A DNA stretch of 64,000 bases from Strigamia acuminata (lineage: Eukaryota; Arthropoda; Chilopoda; Geophilomorpha; Linotaeniidae), in NCBI GenBank assembly GCA_949358305.1, contig OX442324.1, positions 8,157,601-8,221,600 on the forward strand. Reading direction: 5' to 3'. The notes beneath the pieces were generated by a model, which saw only the letters and a program-made list of their open reading frames with translations, had not been told where the DNA came from and did not search any database. Below are positions 43,186 to 54,144 of the stretch, one piece after another; position 1 is the stretch's first letter, and the number at the start of each line of letters is the position of its first letter. A program made the translations under genes and the position numbers.

Positions 43186-44662
43186 CAGGGTGGAACAAAA
43201 GTCTGTTCCCCTCAAATATTTCCTCAGCAATTGTATCTAGGCCAACTTTGATGAAGCGATCGTATAGGAAGTTGGGTGAGAGCAATCCAATGATGTCATC
43301 AAATTTGACCTTGACGGCCATTTTCAAGGTTATTCACTTGCTAACTTCTAAACCAATCAGGTTTGAGAAAAAAAGTCAATTACAAAGTTGAAGAGCACCA
43401 TCAAATTAGTACTATCCAACTTATCTTAGTCATCTTAAGTTAAATGTTTTCCTTTTAAAAAGGAGACAAATCAGCTGAAATAAAGCCAGCCATTGTGAAA
43501 AAACTTAAATTTCTATCACAAAAATACTGAATTACTTAAATAAACGTATTCAAATGTGCATCATTATGCAAGTAAACAAGAAAAACCACTGCCTTTTTCA
43601 ATGCCTCAATAATTATTTTATCACAAATTTAATCCTTGGCTATACGGATTTATGGACAAGCTTTTTCTTAAATAGGAAAATTTTTTTTCCTATGAATTTT
43701 TTTTGCTGAAAATTTGTGACTTTGTTTATCTGATAATAAAGTAAATCTCAGGTGAAATTTGTAATGATTCATCATTTATTTAATTAAATATTTAACTTGG
43801 AAATTTTCTGCCCCTTAAAACTCCAGCATTATTTTTAAGCTGGCTTTGCTGTTTTTGTAATCAGCCCTTCAGTGAACAGCTTTTTGCATTTACCAGTAGT
43901 GATTAAAACCACCTCCAGATGGCTCAAATCTATTTATTTAATTTCTCGGCGCCAATTTGAACCCGGCGCATAACCGAAAATTCGCCGATTTTTCGCAAAA
44001 AATGGCGATTTTTCGGCAAAAAATGGCGATTTTTCGGCAAAAATCAGCGATTTTTCGGCAAAAATCACCGATTTTTCGCAAAAATTGGTGATTTTTGGGG
44101 ACCTGGCGCTTATTCGCCAATTCAATGAACTGCCGATGACTGCCCGGCGCTAAAACGGGGCCGGCGCTTTATTGAACCCGGGCGTTTAAACGGGGCGGTA
44201 CGGTAGGCATTACGTCCTCAATAAAATTAGTTCCGAACTAAAAACAAACTAAATGGCGCTTTAACCAATCGACTTAAAAATTGTCCACAAATCTGTAATG
44301 GTTTAAACCAGAACAGCACATTTTATCCTTATGCCACCGAGGGTTAAAAAATTTCACTTTGCTGATTTTTTTTCTGATTTGTCTCCTTTTTAAAGAGAAA
44401 ACATTTAACTTAAGATGACTAAGATAAGTTGGATAGTACTAATTTGATGGTGCTCTACAACTTTGTAATTGACTTTTTTGCTCTAACCTGATTGGTTTAG
44501 AAGTTAGAAAGTGAATGACCTTGAAAATGGCGTTCAAGGTCAAATCTGATGACATCATTGGATTGCTCTCACCCAACTTCCTATACGATCGCTTCATCAA
44601 AGTTGACCTAGATGCAATTGCTCAGGAAATATTTGAGGGGAACAGACTTTTGTTCCACCCTG
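43186..44662. mobile_element. Non-autonomous TA-flanked element M with 289-bp inverted repeats
   Basis: 1477 bp bounded by CAGGGTGGAACAAAAG and its complement. TA is duplicated on each side (43184-43185 and 44663-44664). The inverted repeats (43186-43474 and 44374-44662) differ at about 15 positions. The termini fit the Tc1/mariner superfamily. The interior (43475-44373) holds no transposase, only AT-rich sequence and a short tandem array. Confidence 0.88.
43975..44100. repeat. Minisatellite inside M
   Basis: About five copies of a roughly 21-bp unit of the form GCGATTTTTCGGCAAAAA, with point differences. It creates an artefactual repetitive ORF on the minus strand. Confidence 0.85.
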
Positions 44663-44664
44663 TA

Positions 44665-45164
44665 TAGTTCACAATCCAAAACGTAACAATGACGTTTTGG
44701 CCCGTTTTGGGATTTGAATTGTCACAACTCGTGACGTAAATTGTACGTAACCGCCAAAACAAAACTGTACTGAAACTTGACGAAAATAGTACGAAATTAA
44801 AATACAACACACAGAAACAAACTAAAATGCACGGGAAAACAAAGCAATGAAGAATAATGAATATTCGGCATTAAAACATTCGAATAGAATCAGAAAATGT
44901 AATTTTCTAGCAGTTCAAAACAAGAGAAAAAGAGAAAATTAAACTAAAAACAATAAAATTAGCATTGAATCTGAAATGTCAATAATGTCAATAATAAAAA
45001 CAAGGAGATTATATGGCGACGAAATGACACGGCGACGAAATGATATGGCGACGAAATGAGATGTTGAAGGAATGAAGGCGACGAAATGAAAAAAAATTTT
45101 CCAACATTGCATTTAACAAAAAAAAATACGAGGGCGACGAAATGAATGGCGACGAAATGAATGG
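44665..45164. other. Non-coding end of MULE block with 13-bp repeats
   Basis: About 500 bp without coding sequence. Between 45015 and 45160 the unit GGCGACGAAATGA occurs six times. The motif stops just before F RNase H sequence resumes. It is probably the distal subterminal repeat of L. Confidence 0.65.
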
Positions 45165-47245
45165 ACTTCGTCAGTCGTGTTCGCGGTGAAGAAGTTCCAC
45201 ATATACCTAATGGGCAGGGAATTCACCATCTACACCGACCACAAACCCTTGTTGGGCATTTTGGGGTCTGACCGACCGATCCCGTTGGTGGTCAGCCCCA
45301 GAATGCTCCGCTGGGCCCTGCTCTTGTCAGCTTACTCTTATGTGTTGCGGTATCGCAGGGGAGCCGACAATTCCAACGCTGATGTCCTCAGCAGATTCCC
45401 TTGCGATCCGGCGCCAGCTGAGGTTGATGACCGACCGGTGTTTTTGGTCGAGATGGAGGGGGAGAACTTGCTGACAGCGGTTGAGGTCGCAAAAGCGACG
45501 GCGGTCGATACAGAGTTGACTGTGGTGGTTGCTGCGGTCCGTGAAGGAGATTTTGCCTCGCTTGCAGGTCGCCCTGAGTTGGCTGTTTATGCCAACCGAT
45601 TTGAAGAACTTTCACTTATGGCGGGAGTCCTCTTGTGGGGGGCTAGAGTGGTGGTACCTGGGGCCTTGCAGCCTAGGATGCTGCGGCTCCTTCATGAAGG
45701 TCATCCTGGCATTGTGGCCATGAAAAAGAGGGCCCGCAGTGCAGTGTGGTGGGCGGGAATTACCCCGCAAATCATTAACTTCGTGCAGAAGTGCGTCATC
45801 TGCGCGCAAAGCAGACCTTTGCCGCCACACACACTGCCTATTTCATGGCCGCGTGCCGAGGAGCCATGGGCCGTGTGCACATCGACTACGCCGGTCCCAT
45901 TCAATCCCAGATGGTTTTGGTGTTGGTTGACGCCTATTCTAGGTGGATCGAGGCAAGGGCGACGCGAGCGGCCACTTCAGCGACCACGATCTCGATTCTC
46001 AGGCGTGTGTTTAGCACTTTTGGGCTCCCCCACCTCTTAGTAAGCGATAACGGAGCCCAGTTTACGTCTGCAGAGTTTGCCAGTTTTTTGAGGAGAAATG
46101 GGGTCGAACATATGTTCTCCCCCCCATACCACGCCCAGTCCAACGGGCAGGCAGAACGCGCGGTGCGTTGGGTCAAGGACCGTTTGGCAAAATTCACCAA
46201 GGGAGACTTGGAACTGCGCTTGCTCAGGCTCATGCTTTATCAGCATACGAGCTTCCGCGGGCGAGACAATCAGTCGCTAGCGATGTTATTTATTGGGCGG
46301 CAGCCTTTCACCTTTTTGGACTTGGTGAAACCCAGATGCACAGTTGGCGGGGCAGCGACTAACTCTCGTTTCAGGAACTTCACCGTTGGCGACAAGTTGT
46401 GGTACAAGTCGTTTCCGGCAAGTACTCCACCGTGGCGACCGGGGGTTGTCCTAGAGAGGAGTGGTGAGGTTGTCTACCGATTGAGAGATGTGCAAACCAA
46501 TAAGCAAGTGGTCAGGCATCTGAACCACGTGAGGAGACGGGATGCGATAGACCCGAGTGAGGTGGTTATTTCAGTGCCGGTTGTGGCGCCGTTGACTCCC
46601 GAAGGCGGGGGCGAGCCGAGAGTCTACACGTATGCGCCGTTGCCAGGGACCCCACCCCTGATGCCGCCCCCGAAGCCACTGACGCCACCTCAGCCTTTTC
46701 TCACCCCACCGCAAGCCGTGAGATCCCCAGTACCTGTGCAGATGCCTGTAGGTGCCCAAGCTTCACTAAGTGGCGGACAAGTCCCAGTGCTCGTCCCCGA
46801 GGTACCGCGAGCGCCGATGTTGGTCGAGGAGGCAGGGAACGAGCAGCAGTTGGATGAACCCCAACGCGATGCCATTAACTTGGAACAGAGACCTAGAACG
46901 CGCGCGACCAGGAACATCGAGATTAATTATAAAGACCTGTTCTCGGGGGAGGAGGACGATGACGAGGAAACGGTTTTGGCTAATTACCGTAATTTGCCAG
47001 TGGCGAGATTACCTAAATACGGGTTAAAAGTCGCTGAGATGGTGCGGATGGAGCCCATACAAGATCCTGACCAACCGGGTCCAAGCACGGCGACAGATCC
47101 TCTGGAGAAAGGGGCAACACGTGCCACATTACCAACGAAAAAGACTGCTAAAGGACCTTCAGACAAAACGCAGATCTACAGTAAGGAAGACGCAGAACGG
47201 ACCTGCCTGCTGTTGAAACGCATGGCAGATAAGGGAAAGCAATAA
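45165..47245 (+). pseudogene. Gypsy F RNase H and integrase, one frameshift
   Basis: RNase H (VVFAVKKFHIYL, YTDHKPLLG, NADVLSRFP) leads into integrase with H2C2 (HEGHPGIVAMKKRARSAVWW, CVICAQ). A one-base indel near 45866 switches the frame. The second frame (to 47245) holds the catalytic core HIDYAGP, SDNGAQF and NGQAERAV, then a Pro-rich C-terminal region ending in a TAA at 47243-47245. D,D,E residues are intact but lie in a different frame from the zinc finger. Confidence 0.9.
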
Positions 47246-47262
47246 GAGTCAAGTGCCCATAT

Positions 47263-47837
47263 TGTTACGTGGATTCCGGGCCTGATCAGGTTTCCACGCA
47301 ACGTTATTTTATTTGGGGTTTTAGTGAGTATGACAGGAAATGATGAGATTGGTTTTATGCTTAAATTCAATTCAGTTTTATTTGACCGGACAAACGAAGT
47401 TTGTTCGATCCCTTTTAAACTCAGTTACATTTATTCTCAAAACAGCTTGGAATGTTATTTGGATAAACTATCATTTTACATTCTTATTAATTTGTACAAC
47501 CGTTATTAACTGGGTTATAAACAACTGTGTGATATCTCAATTGCTATGAAATTAAATTGGTTTTATAGTCATCAGCCGCGCTCTTTAATGAGGCGACATC
47601 AGACTCTCTAGATCTGAAAAGCAAAAGTGATTAGAGACCTGTCTTAGTGCGGGCTCCTTATTTATAGCAAATCTGCCATAAACCCCATAATTGAATTGAT
47701 CGGTCCATCACATGGCGATGACGGAGTCCAGCCGTCAGCGCCATCTGTGGCCGAAATTTAGCAACACTTAAATATTAAATAGCTCGAATTACGTGTTACG
47801 AATCGCGCATTAATTGGCACGGTTCGTACACGTGACA
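47263..47837 (-). repeat. 3' LTR of gypsy A2
   Basis: 575 bp, plus-strand TGTTACGTGG to CACGTGACA. From about 47628 to its right end it is identical by eye to the right LTR. The left part resembles the A1 LTRs, including the ACAAACGAAGTTTGT hairpin, more than its own partner. Confidence 0.95.
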
Positions 47838-48212
47838 ACTCCCTTTTTTGCTGTGTTTTGGACCCCAAAATACAAATTTCGATACCAGACAGGTGTCTTT
47901 TTAAATCGGACATTCTTAAGGAATGTTCGGCTACTTCTACCTTCCATAAGTTATCACTCAGTTGTTTCATTATTATCACACAAACTTAAATTATTCTGGA
48001 GTTAACTTCACTCCCTTTTATTCCAATATTACCATTCCAATCAAATCATAAAATAATTCAACTTAAACTAACTTAATATCACTAATACAATATTTGCTTT
48101 TCCATTGTTTATTTTTACATATTTGAAAAGTCTAACAAAAAAAAAAACGTAAGTCAAAAGAAAATTTTTGTCAAAATTAAACTATCAAAATCAAAATTCA
48201 TCTTCTCTTCCC
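47838..48212 (-). other. Non-coding 3' region of gypsy A2
   Basis: About 375 bp of AT-rich sequence between the protease ORF and the 3' LTR. It is homologous to A1 13081-13440. No ORF is supported. Confidence 0.75.
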
Positions 48213-49583
48213 TTAAACCTCATCAAACGGCTCGAACTCCCCGTGATGAATCTCATATAGAATTCTCGTTCTTAACTCTGTTCCGTCCGCTAACTTCATT
48301 AGATCTCGCTCGTCGAGATATCGGCGGGCGAAATGGAGAATCATTGGCCCGCAACTATCTCCATCGAGTTGCGGGGCCTTCGGCGGGAACCATCGTTGAT
48401 ACTTCGGGAACACAAATCCCGCGCCTCTCAAATTCAATTTGATATTGCTCCAATATTGAAAATGTTCTTTAGTTGGCTCGGACGAAGAATCATAGAATCC
48501 TACGTTATTTGGGAAACGACTACGGTCGTATACGTAGATCATCCAATGAAATTCAGTGGGTATGGGGAAAAACCAAATGGTGTGGCTGTCGTTTGGCTTG
48601 TCCACCAAATCTTTATACCAGCGCCACGTACTTGGTTTATCCTCGGCTGACATCAATCTTTCGACTACCGAAACTGGATACACAAAAACCTGAGGATGTC
48701 TTTCCATTATCATCCCAAGGTACACATCAATGATAGTGTCGTGTACCCAGGACACTGTACCTGGCATTAAGGCTCCAAGAGATAGTATTTCTCTACGGCG
48801 TACGACAATGTGAGGACGAATTTTCGAGATATACAACAGCTCGTCTGGTTGTTTGTCATAAGTGGCGTACCAAATCTCTAGCGCTCGCATCTGCTTGTCG
48901 AAGGGCATGCCGACTCTGTAATCTTTCGGTGGTGGCGGAAGATTTATTCTCGGATCGTAGAGTTGAGTGCGTCTCCCAAGCTCTTTTGCACGCGCCACTC
49001 TATTCTTCAACTTCGCCTCCTCGAGCAAAAGCTTCTGCGATGCTGCTTTATACGCATCATAAACACGCCTTCCCTCCGGTCCTTTGGGTTGGAGTGGAAC
49101 AATCGCCGCCGTCAGATTTCCCCGCTCGTCGGTAATCTCAGACAGACGACGATTGTTCCTCCGAACTGATCGGTCTGCCCGGTCCCTTATTACTTTTAAT
49201 CCTCTCGGGGTCAGCTTCCTCTTCTCGACTCCATCACTTTGTCGCACTATCGTTCGATTACGCTTGCGCCTCTCCTGGCGGTTTCGTTTTTTAACGTATT
49301 TTGGATCGGCTGGGTCCAGCTGTTTTGGTCCCTGTTGCCTCCGTCGGTTGGTAAATGGGCGTTCGAACGAAACCAAATCCTCGAGATTGATCGGCTTGCC
49401 TAACACCGGCATCGGGTTCCTTGGATCCAGTGTTCGATCGTACCAGTTCCATAACTGCATCGAATCTGGTTGTGCTGCCTCTGCTTGTTCGGGCGGCTTG
49501 TACACTGGCACCTCGAACTCATCGGATGAAGAATCGGTTGAATGGATGTCCATTCTGTCAAACTTATTTGCCATTCCGTCCAT
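48213..49583 (-). CDS. Ulp1/SENP-like C48 cysteine protease carried by gypsy A2
   Basis: 456 aa from ATG 49583 (MDGMANKF); an in-frame stop lies just upstream. Counting four residues earlier from a GTG, residues 80-150 are strongly basic (RRRQQ, KKRNRQERRKRNR) and suit nuclear or nucleic-acid binding. Residues 170-215 are helical and charged. Residues 278-455 form a Ulp1 peptidase: the WVHDTIIDVYLGMI entry motif, then His350 (FHWMIYVYD), Asp369 (GFYDS), Gln409 and Cys415 (QLDGDSCGPM). That is the full C48 catalytic set, so it could process SUMO or a similar modifier, or the element's own polyprotein. The gene lies downstream of pol on the same strand, the position of env in errantiviruses. 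No membrane segment or signal peptide is present. It is visibly less AT-rich than the flanking gypsy DNA. A1 lacks it. Confidence 0.92.
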   Translation of the reverse strand: MDGMANKFDRMDIHSTDSSSDEFEVPVYKPPEQAEAAQPDSMQLWNWYDRTLDPRNPMPVLGKPINLEDLVSFERPFTNRRRQQGPKQLDPADPKYVKKRNRQERRKRNRTIVRQSDGVEKRKLTPRGLKVIRDRADRSVRRNNRRLSEITDERGNLTAAIVPLQPKGPEGRRVYDAYKAASQKLLLEEAKLKNRVARAKELGRRTQLYDPRINLPPPPKDYRVGMPFDKQMRALEIWYATYDKQPDELLYISKIRPHIVVRRREILSLGALMPGTVSWVHDTIIDVYLGMIMERHPQVFVYPVSVVERLMSAEDKPSTWRWYKDLVDKPNDSHTIWFFPIPTEFHWMIYVYDRSRFPNNVGFYDSSSEPTKEHFQYWSNIKLNLRGAGFVFPKYQRWFPPKAPQLDGDSCGPMILHFARRYLDERDLMKLADGTELRTRILYEIHHGEFEPFDEV

Positions 49584-49619
49584 TGGCAAATACACCTCAC
49601 TTTGAAATCACTGAACTCT

Positions 49620-50347
49620 CCTAACTTATCTGATGGAAAAGGAGAGAGAAAAAAAAAATGAAATTAATAATACACCAAAAAAAAAAAAAACAAATATGAA
49701 TCATTCTTTCACTCAATAGTCCAAACTATTCACATAAAAAAAAACAAGCATTTTCATAATGAATTACAACTCTTAACAATTTTCCAAAGTGGGAAAAAAA
49801 ACAAATTCAAAAATATTTTTCTAATTTCTTCAATTTTCTTTAAAATTAACTATACCGTTAAAACATAAACTCACTTCAATTATTTACCATAATTAATTCC
49901 TATTAACATTCAGTCAAAATTATGCCGTAAAATATTTACATTAAATTTACTAAAATTTCAACACGTTAAATTTTCACACGAAATTCGCGATAGATTCCTC
50001 TCGCATTCTCGGCCATTCGCATTATTAATTTTCCTTTTAGACTATTTTTAAATTACTCTACTATAATATCAAATTCAACTATAACTTATTTTAAAACTTT
50101 ACCTAAATTATCAAGTCCAATAAAATTTCAAACGAATGGGCGAAACTCGCGACTGGTTTCCATTCGCGAAAATTCGCTTATAAAACACTCAAAATTTCAC
50201 AATTCATTTCCAAAAACCACTTGAAAATATTCAATTCATTTGTACAAACCTTTTAAAACACAATTCAATACACAAAATATCAATATATAATCAAAAGAGG
50301 ATCTTGTTTCCGGGTCACACTATAAGTTCGTGTTCACCGTAGCAAAA
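49620..50347 (-). other. AT-rich spacer between A2 pol and protease gene
   Basis: About 730 bp with long A runs near 49650-49690 and no supported ORF. From about 49700 it aligns with A1 13480-14100. It could hold a splice acceptor or subgenomic start for the downstream ORF, but none can be assigned with confidence. Confidence 0.65.
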
Positions 50348-53300
50348 TCAGTAGAAATGGCGATAGTTTTTTCGTTTCTGCGGTCTGAGTCTGCGCGACC
50401 GGAAATCATCATTTTTTGTGTTTGCGCCATCTGGTGGCGGATTTTTAAGTTGGTTTTTATCATTTTCGTTCGTGGGCTGTGATTCAAATAGCGATTTCAA
50501 TGAAATTTGTTCCGTATCATCTATATAACGCTCCTTTGGCTTGATTTTTGTTGTTTTCACTGGTTTTTCTGTGTTTTCAACCACAATTTCACCATTTTTA
50601 CTGATTTTTTTCACTTTTTCAGCAAATTTTACTTTCTTTTCTGGCATATCCTTCAGAACTTCATCTATTTCCTCTTCAATTCGCTCCTTATATGGTTTTA
50701 ACCTTTCTACATTCACTATATCACTTTTCTTTCTTGTAGAATTAATAATTTCATAGTCATTAGGTGCAGTTCTTCGAACAATTTCATACGGGCCGGAAAA
50801 TTGCGGTAAAAGCTTCTCTGATAAGCCAACTTTTCTGTTGATGGTTTTCAGATAAACCAATTCACCTGGTTCAAACTCTTTGTTGACTCTATCCTCATCA
50901 AATCTTTTCTTACTTTTTACCGATTGTTTTTCAAGTCTCTCATTTGCAATTTTCCTGGCTGCTCGAATGAATTTTGCTGTCCTTAAGGTAAATTCTTTCT
51001 GTGGCAGGTCCAAATTAACATCTACTGTCAAATCCACATCATATCCACGAAGTAAATAGTGTGGTGTATATCCTGTTGTTTCATGAACGGCCGTGTTATA
51101 TGAAAACAGGAGAAATGGAAGAAATTCGTCCCAGTCAGTGTGTTCTTCATTAACATAACTTTGCAACATTTTTGCGAATGTCGCATTAAATCTCTCAGTT
51201 AATCCATTTGTTCTTGGATGGTATCCTGACGTAGTTTTATGCAAACTTTTAAACATATTTGAGACTTCTTCAACCATTTTGTTCCTGTATTCCGTTCCAC
51301 GGTCGCTTAGGATTTCTCTTGGACTGCCTTCTTTCAGAATAACTTCATAAAGCAATGTTCTTGCTGCTTCTAATGCTGTAGCTACTGCTGCTGGTCTAGC
51401 TATTGCATTCCTAGAAAGATAATCAGTTACAACAAAAACATGTTTATTTCCAAGTCGTGACAATGGAAATGGTCCAAGTGTGTCTATTCCAATTCGCTCA
51501 AAAGGTTTTGAGACTGTTGACCATGGCTGCATCAATCCTTTAGCTGGCGTTGTCATTGTTTTTGCTTTTGCGCAATGTTGGCAGGACAAGACGTAATTTC
51601 TAACATCTTTGTAGATTCTTGTCCAGAAGAATCGTGTTCTTATCCGTTTCCACGTTTTTGCCAATCCCAAATGAGCTCCTAGTAATCCATCGTGCATTTC
51701 ATGCAATACATCTTTTTGAAGTTGTTTTGGAACTACTAGTAATAAATCTTCCATGTTCAGGGAACTGTTAAGTTTTTTCTTCCTGAACAACGTTTTGTTT
51801 TGAAGAACGAACTGCTTTAGTGGTCGTCTTCTTTTTCTTGGAAGTTGCTCTTGGTTTTCTAACGCTGTTATGAGGTCCAGAAGTTTGGGATCCTTCCTCT
51901 GTTCAACAGGGAGGTCCAAGTTTTCCAAGAAAAGCGAAGGTAATTTTTCTATTTCTTCTTCACTTAATTCTTCCTGGATCCTACTTAAAGCATCGGCATC
52001 TGTGTGTTTCTTGCCGCTTTTATGAAATATTTCAAAATCATACTCAGCTAGTTGCAGCGCCCACCTGGCTAGACGTCCATTTGGATTTCGGACTCCTTTC
52101 AGCCATTGGAGGGCAGAATGGTCGGTAATAATTTGGAATTTCTGTCCATATAAGTACGGTCTAAACTTTTCAATAGCAAAAATGATTGCTAACATTTCCC
52201 TATCGGTTGCAGTGTAATTCATTTCTGCTGTGCTTATCATACGACTTGCATAAGCGATGACACGCTCTTGATTGTTGACTTTCTGCTTCAAAATAGCTCC
52301 TAATCCATAGGCACTTGCATCGCATGAAATCATGAAGGGCTGAGTAAAGTCTGGATGTGCTAACACCGGCACTGTTATTAATGCTGTTCGAAGCGTGTGG
52401 AATGCTTTCTCATGGGGAGGTCCCCAATCAAACTTTTCATCTTTTTTGGTTAGATTCACCAGAGGTTTGGAAATGTCCGCAAAACCTTTGATAAATTTCC
52501 GGTAATACGAGCATAATCCAAGAAAACCACGTAGTTGTTTAACGTTCACAGGAATTGGAAACTTGGCCACAGAATCCAGGTTCCTGGGATCTGGTGAAAT
52601 ACCTTCTGCATCAACCACATGTCCGAGATATCGTATGGTGTGTGTCGCAAACGTACATTTGCTCAGCTTAACTTTGAGATTCGCTATTCTAAGCTTCTGG
52701 AAAACTGCCTCCAAATCGACGAGGTGCTGGTCGAAAGTCTTTGAAAACACTATCAAATCGTCAAGATATGCGATACATACTTTTCCCAAGAGGTTACCAA
52801 GCACTTTGTTCATCAATTTTTGAAAAGCGGCTGGGCTGTTACATAATCCCATTCCGAGGACATTAAACTCATAATGTCCGCTAGACGTGGTAAACGCTGT
52901 CTTTTCACGATCTTGTTCATCTATTTCAACTTGGTGATATCCCTGGATGAGATCCATCATTGAAAAATACTTCGCACCCGCTAATTGATCTAGGGTGTCA
53001 TCAATACGTGGTAAGGGATAAACCATTTTCTTTGTTACCGCATTTAACCGTCTCCAATCAACACAAAATCTCCATTTGCCGTCTCTTTTCTTGACGAGTA
53101 GTACTGGTGCACTCCATGGGCTCTCAGATTCTCTAATGACTCCTTGCTCAAGTAACTTCTTTGTTTCAGCATCCTCGATTTCTTTTTCCTTAATCGATCG
53201 TCTATAAGGTTGTAAATGGATTGGAGGAGAATCTCCAGTATCAATTCGATGTTTAATCGTGTGAGCTCTGCCTAAATCATTGTCAGTTTTTGCAAATCTA

Positions 53301-54073
53301 TCTGAATTCTTCTCCAGCAACTGCAACATTAGCCCTTGTTGTGATAGCGTCATGTTGTCATTCGCCATGGCTGTGCTAAAGTCAAATTGATTATCTCTAT
53401 TTTCATCAAGCACGCCAGACTCGATTACATAAAAAGCCTTTGCAATTGCTGAGTTTTTCCCTAAATAGATTGTCTTTTTAGTTGGATTTGCAATTCGCAG
53501 AACTCCTTCACCTTTTCTGAATTTAGTCAACGTTTTGCAACAAATTACTCCAAAACGGTCAATTACTCCACTGAGTGGTTCTATAAAAAGTTCATTATCT
53601 ACTTTCTTTGCAATTTTAATTGGAACTACACATTCATGTAATGCTGGAATTGTTATTGGTTTTAAAACTCGGGCTATGTAATTTACATCAGTATGATTCT
53701 TTGACATTGGGAAAACTTCTTGTTGTTCGTCTTTTGGGCCTACAAAGATCTTCTGTTGGTCATAGTCGAGTTTACACCTTGCAGATCTTAAGAAATTATC
53801 TCCTAGCAGTAAATGTCGTCCAAATCCATTGACAATCAACACTTCGATGGTATGTTGTTGTTGTCCAACATCAATGGTAATCCTGGTTTTTCCTTCTGGG
53901 ATTATCAATGAGCCATCCACAACTCTCAATCGAACACCTGGGCAGGGTTGATATTTGAGCTGCAGAGTTCTCACCAAATCTTCACTGATGATATTATGAA
54001 AACCTCCAGAATCCAAGACACCAGTAATTTCCATACCATTTAATACTACTGGAATCTGCAAAAGTTCATCCAT
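50348..54073 (-). CDS. Gypsy A2 pol, intact (1241 aa)
   Basis: ATG at 54073. Protease with Asp-Ser-Gly-Gly (VLDSGGFHN; the usual fourth residue is Ala, here Gly). RT with RFCVDWRRLN, FSMMDLIQGYHQVE and Tyr-Leu-Asp-Asp. RNase H with SCDASAYGLG, YTATDREMLAI and TDHSALQWL. Integrase with H2C2 (HLGLAKTWKRIRTRFFW, CQHCAKA), Asp (GIDTLGPF), Asp (LSDRGTEY) and Glu (GLTERFN), and a GPY-type C-terminus (SGPYEIVRRT). The end is Lys/Arg-rich (RSRRLRPQKRKN). Pol lies in a different frame from gag and begins 72 bases after the gag stop, so frameshifting or re-initiation would be needed. No defects are seen. Confidence 0.95.
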   Translation of the reverse strand: MDELLQIPVVLNGMEITGVLDSGGFHNIISEDLVRTLQLKYQPCPGVRLRVVDGSLIIPEGKTRITIDVGQQQHTIEVLIVNGFGRHLLLGDNFLRSARCKLDYDQQKIFVGPKDEQQEVFPMSKNHTDVNYIARVLKPITIPALHECVVPIKIAKKVDNELFIEPLSGVIDRFGVICCKTLTKFRKGEGVLRIANPTKKTIYLGKNSAIAKAFYVIESGVLDENRDNQFDFSTAMANDNMTLSQQGLMLQLLEKNSDRFAKTDNDLGRAHTIKHRIDTGDSPPIHLQPYRRSIKEKEIEDAETKKLLEQGVIRESESPWSAPVLLVKKRDGKWRFCVDWRRLNAVTKKMVYPLPRIDDTLDQLAGAKYFSMMDLIQGYHQVEIDEQDREKTAFTTSSGHYEFNVLGMGLCNSPAAFQKLMNKVLGNLLGKVCIAYLDDLIVFSKTFDQHLVDLEAVFQKLRIANLKVKLSKCTFATHTIRYLGHVVDAEGISPDPRNLDSVAKFPIPVNVKQLRGFLGLCSYYRKFIKGFADISKPLVNLTKKDEKFDWGPPHEKAFHTLRTALITVPVLAHPDFTQPFMISCDASAYGLGAILKQKVNNQERVIAYASRMISTAEMNYTATDREMLAIIFAIEKFRPYLYGQKFQIITDHSALQWLKGVRNPNGRLARWALQLAEYDFEIFHKSGKKHTDADALSRIQEELSEEEIEKLPSLFLENLDLPVEQRKDPKLLDLITALENQEQLPRKRRRPLKQFVLQNKTLFRKKKLNSSLNMEDLLLVVPKQLQKDVLHEMHDGLLGAHLGLAKTWKRIRTRFFWTRIYKDVRNYVLSCQHCAKAKTMTTPAKGLMQPWSTVSKPFERIGIDTLGPFPLSRLGNKHVFVVTDYLSRNAIARPAAVATALEAARTLLYEVILKEGSPREILSDRGTEYRNKMVEEVSNMFKSLHKTTSGYHPRTNGLTERFNATFAKMLQSYVNEEHTDWDEFLPFLLFSYNTAVHETTGYTPHYLLRGYDVDLTVDVNLDLPQKEFTLRTAKFIRAARKIANERLEKQSVKSKKRFDEDRVNKEFEPGELVYLKTINRKVGLSEKLLPQFSGPYEIVRRTAPNDYEIINSTRKKSDIVNVERLKPYKERIEEEIDEVLKDMPEKKVKFAEKVKKISKNGEIVVENTEKPVKTTKIKPKERYIDDTEQISLKSLFESQPTNENDKNQLKNPPPDGANTKNDDFRSRRLRPQKRKNYRHFY

Positions 54074-54144
54074 AGCGTGTAACTCGATAATTTCTAATTT
54101 CCATTTTCTTCTTTTCTTTTTGTTATTTCGTCTTTGTGGCCATT

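Larger units (their letters stand above)
41484..45164 (-). mobile_element. MULE-type DNA transposon L (boundaries approximate), carrying M
   Basis: Block between the broken RT of F and its RNase H. It contains an intact FLYWCH/MULE transposase, tandem subrepeats on its 5' side (42955-43140), the inserted non-autonomous element M, and another subrepeat tract near the far end (45015-45160). I cannot see matching terminal inverted repeats or a 8-10 bp duplication, so the ends may be eroded or the element may be flanked by a deletion. Confidence 0.7.

Noticed and set aside
43934-44125. Repetitive 60-63 codon ORFs on the minus strand inside M
   Set aside because: Produced by translating the 21-bp minisatellite.
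48213-49583. Protease ORF as an env-like gene
   Set aside because: Its position suggests env, but there is no signal peptide, transmembrane segment or furin-like site, while the C48 catalytic residues are complete.
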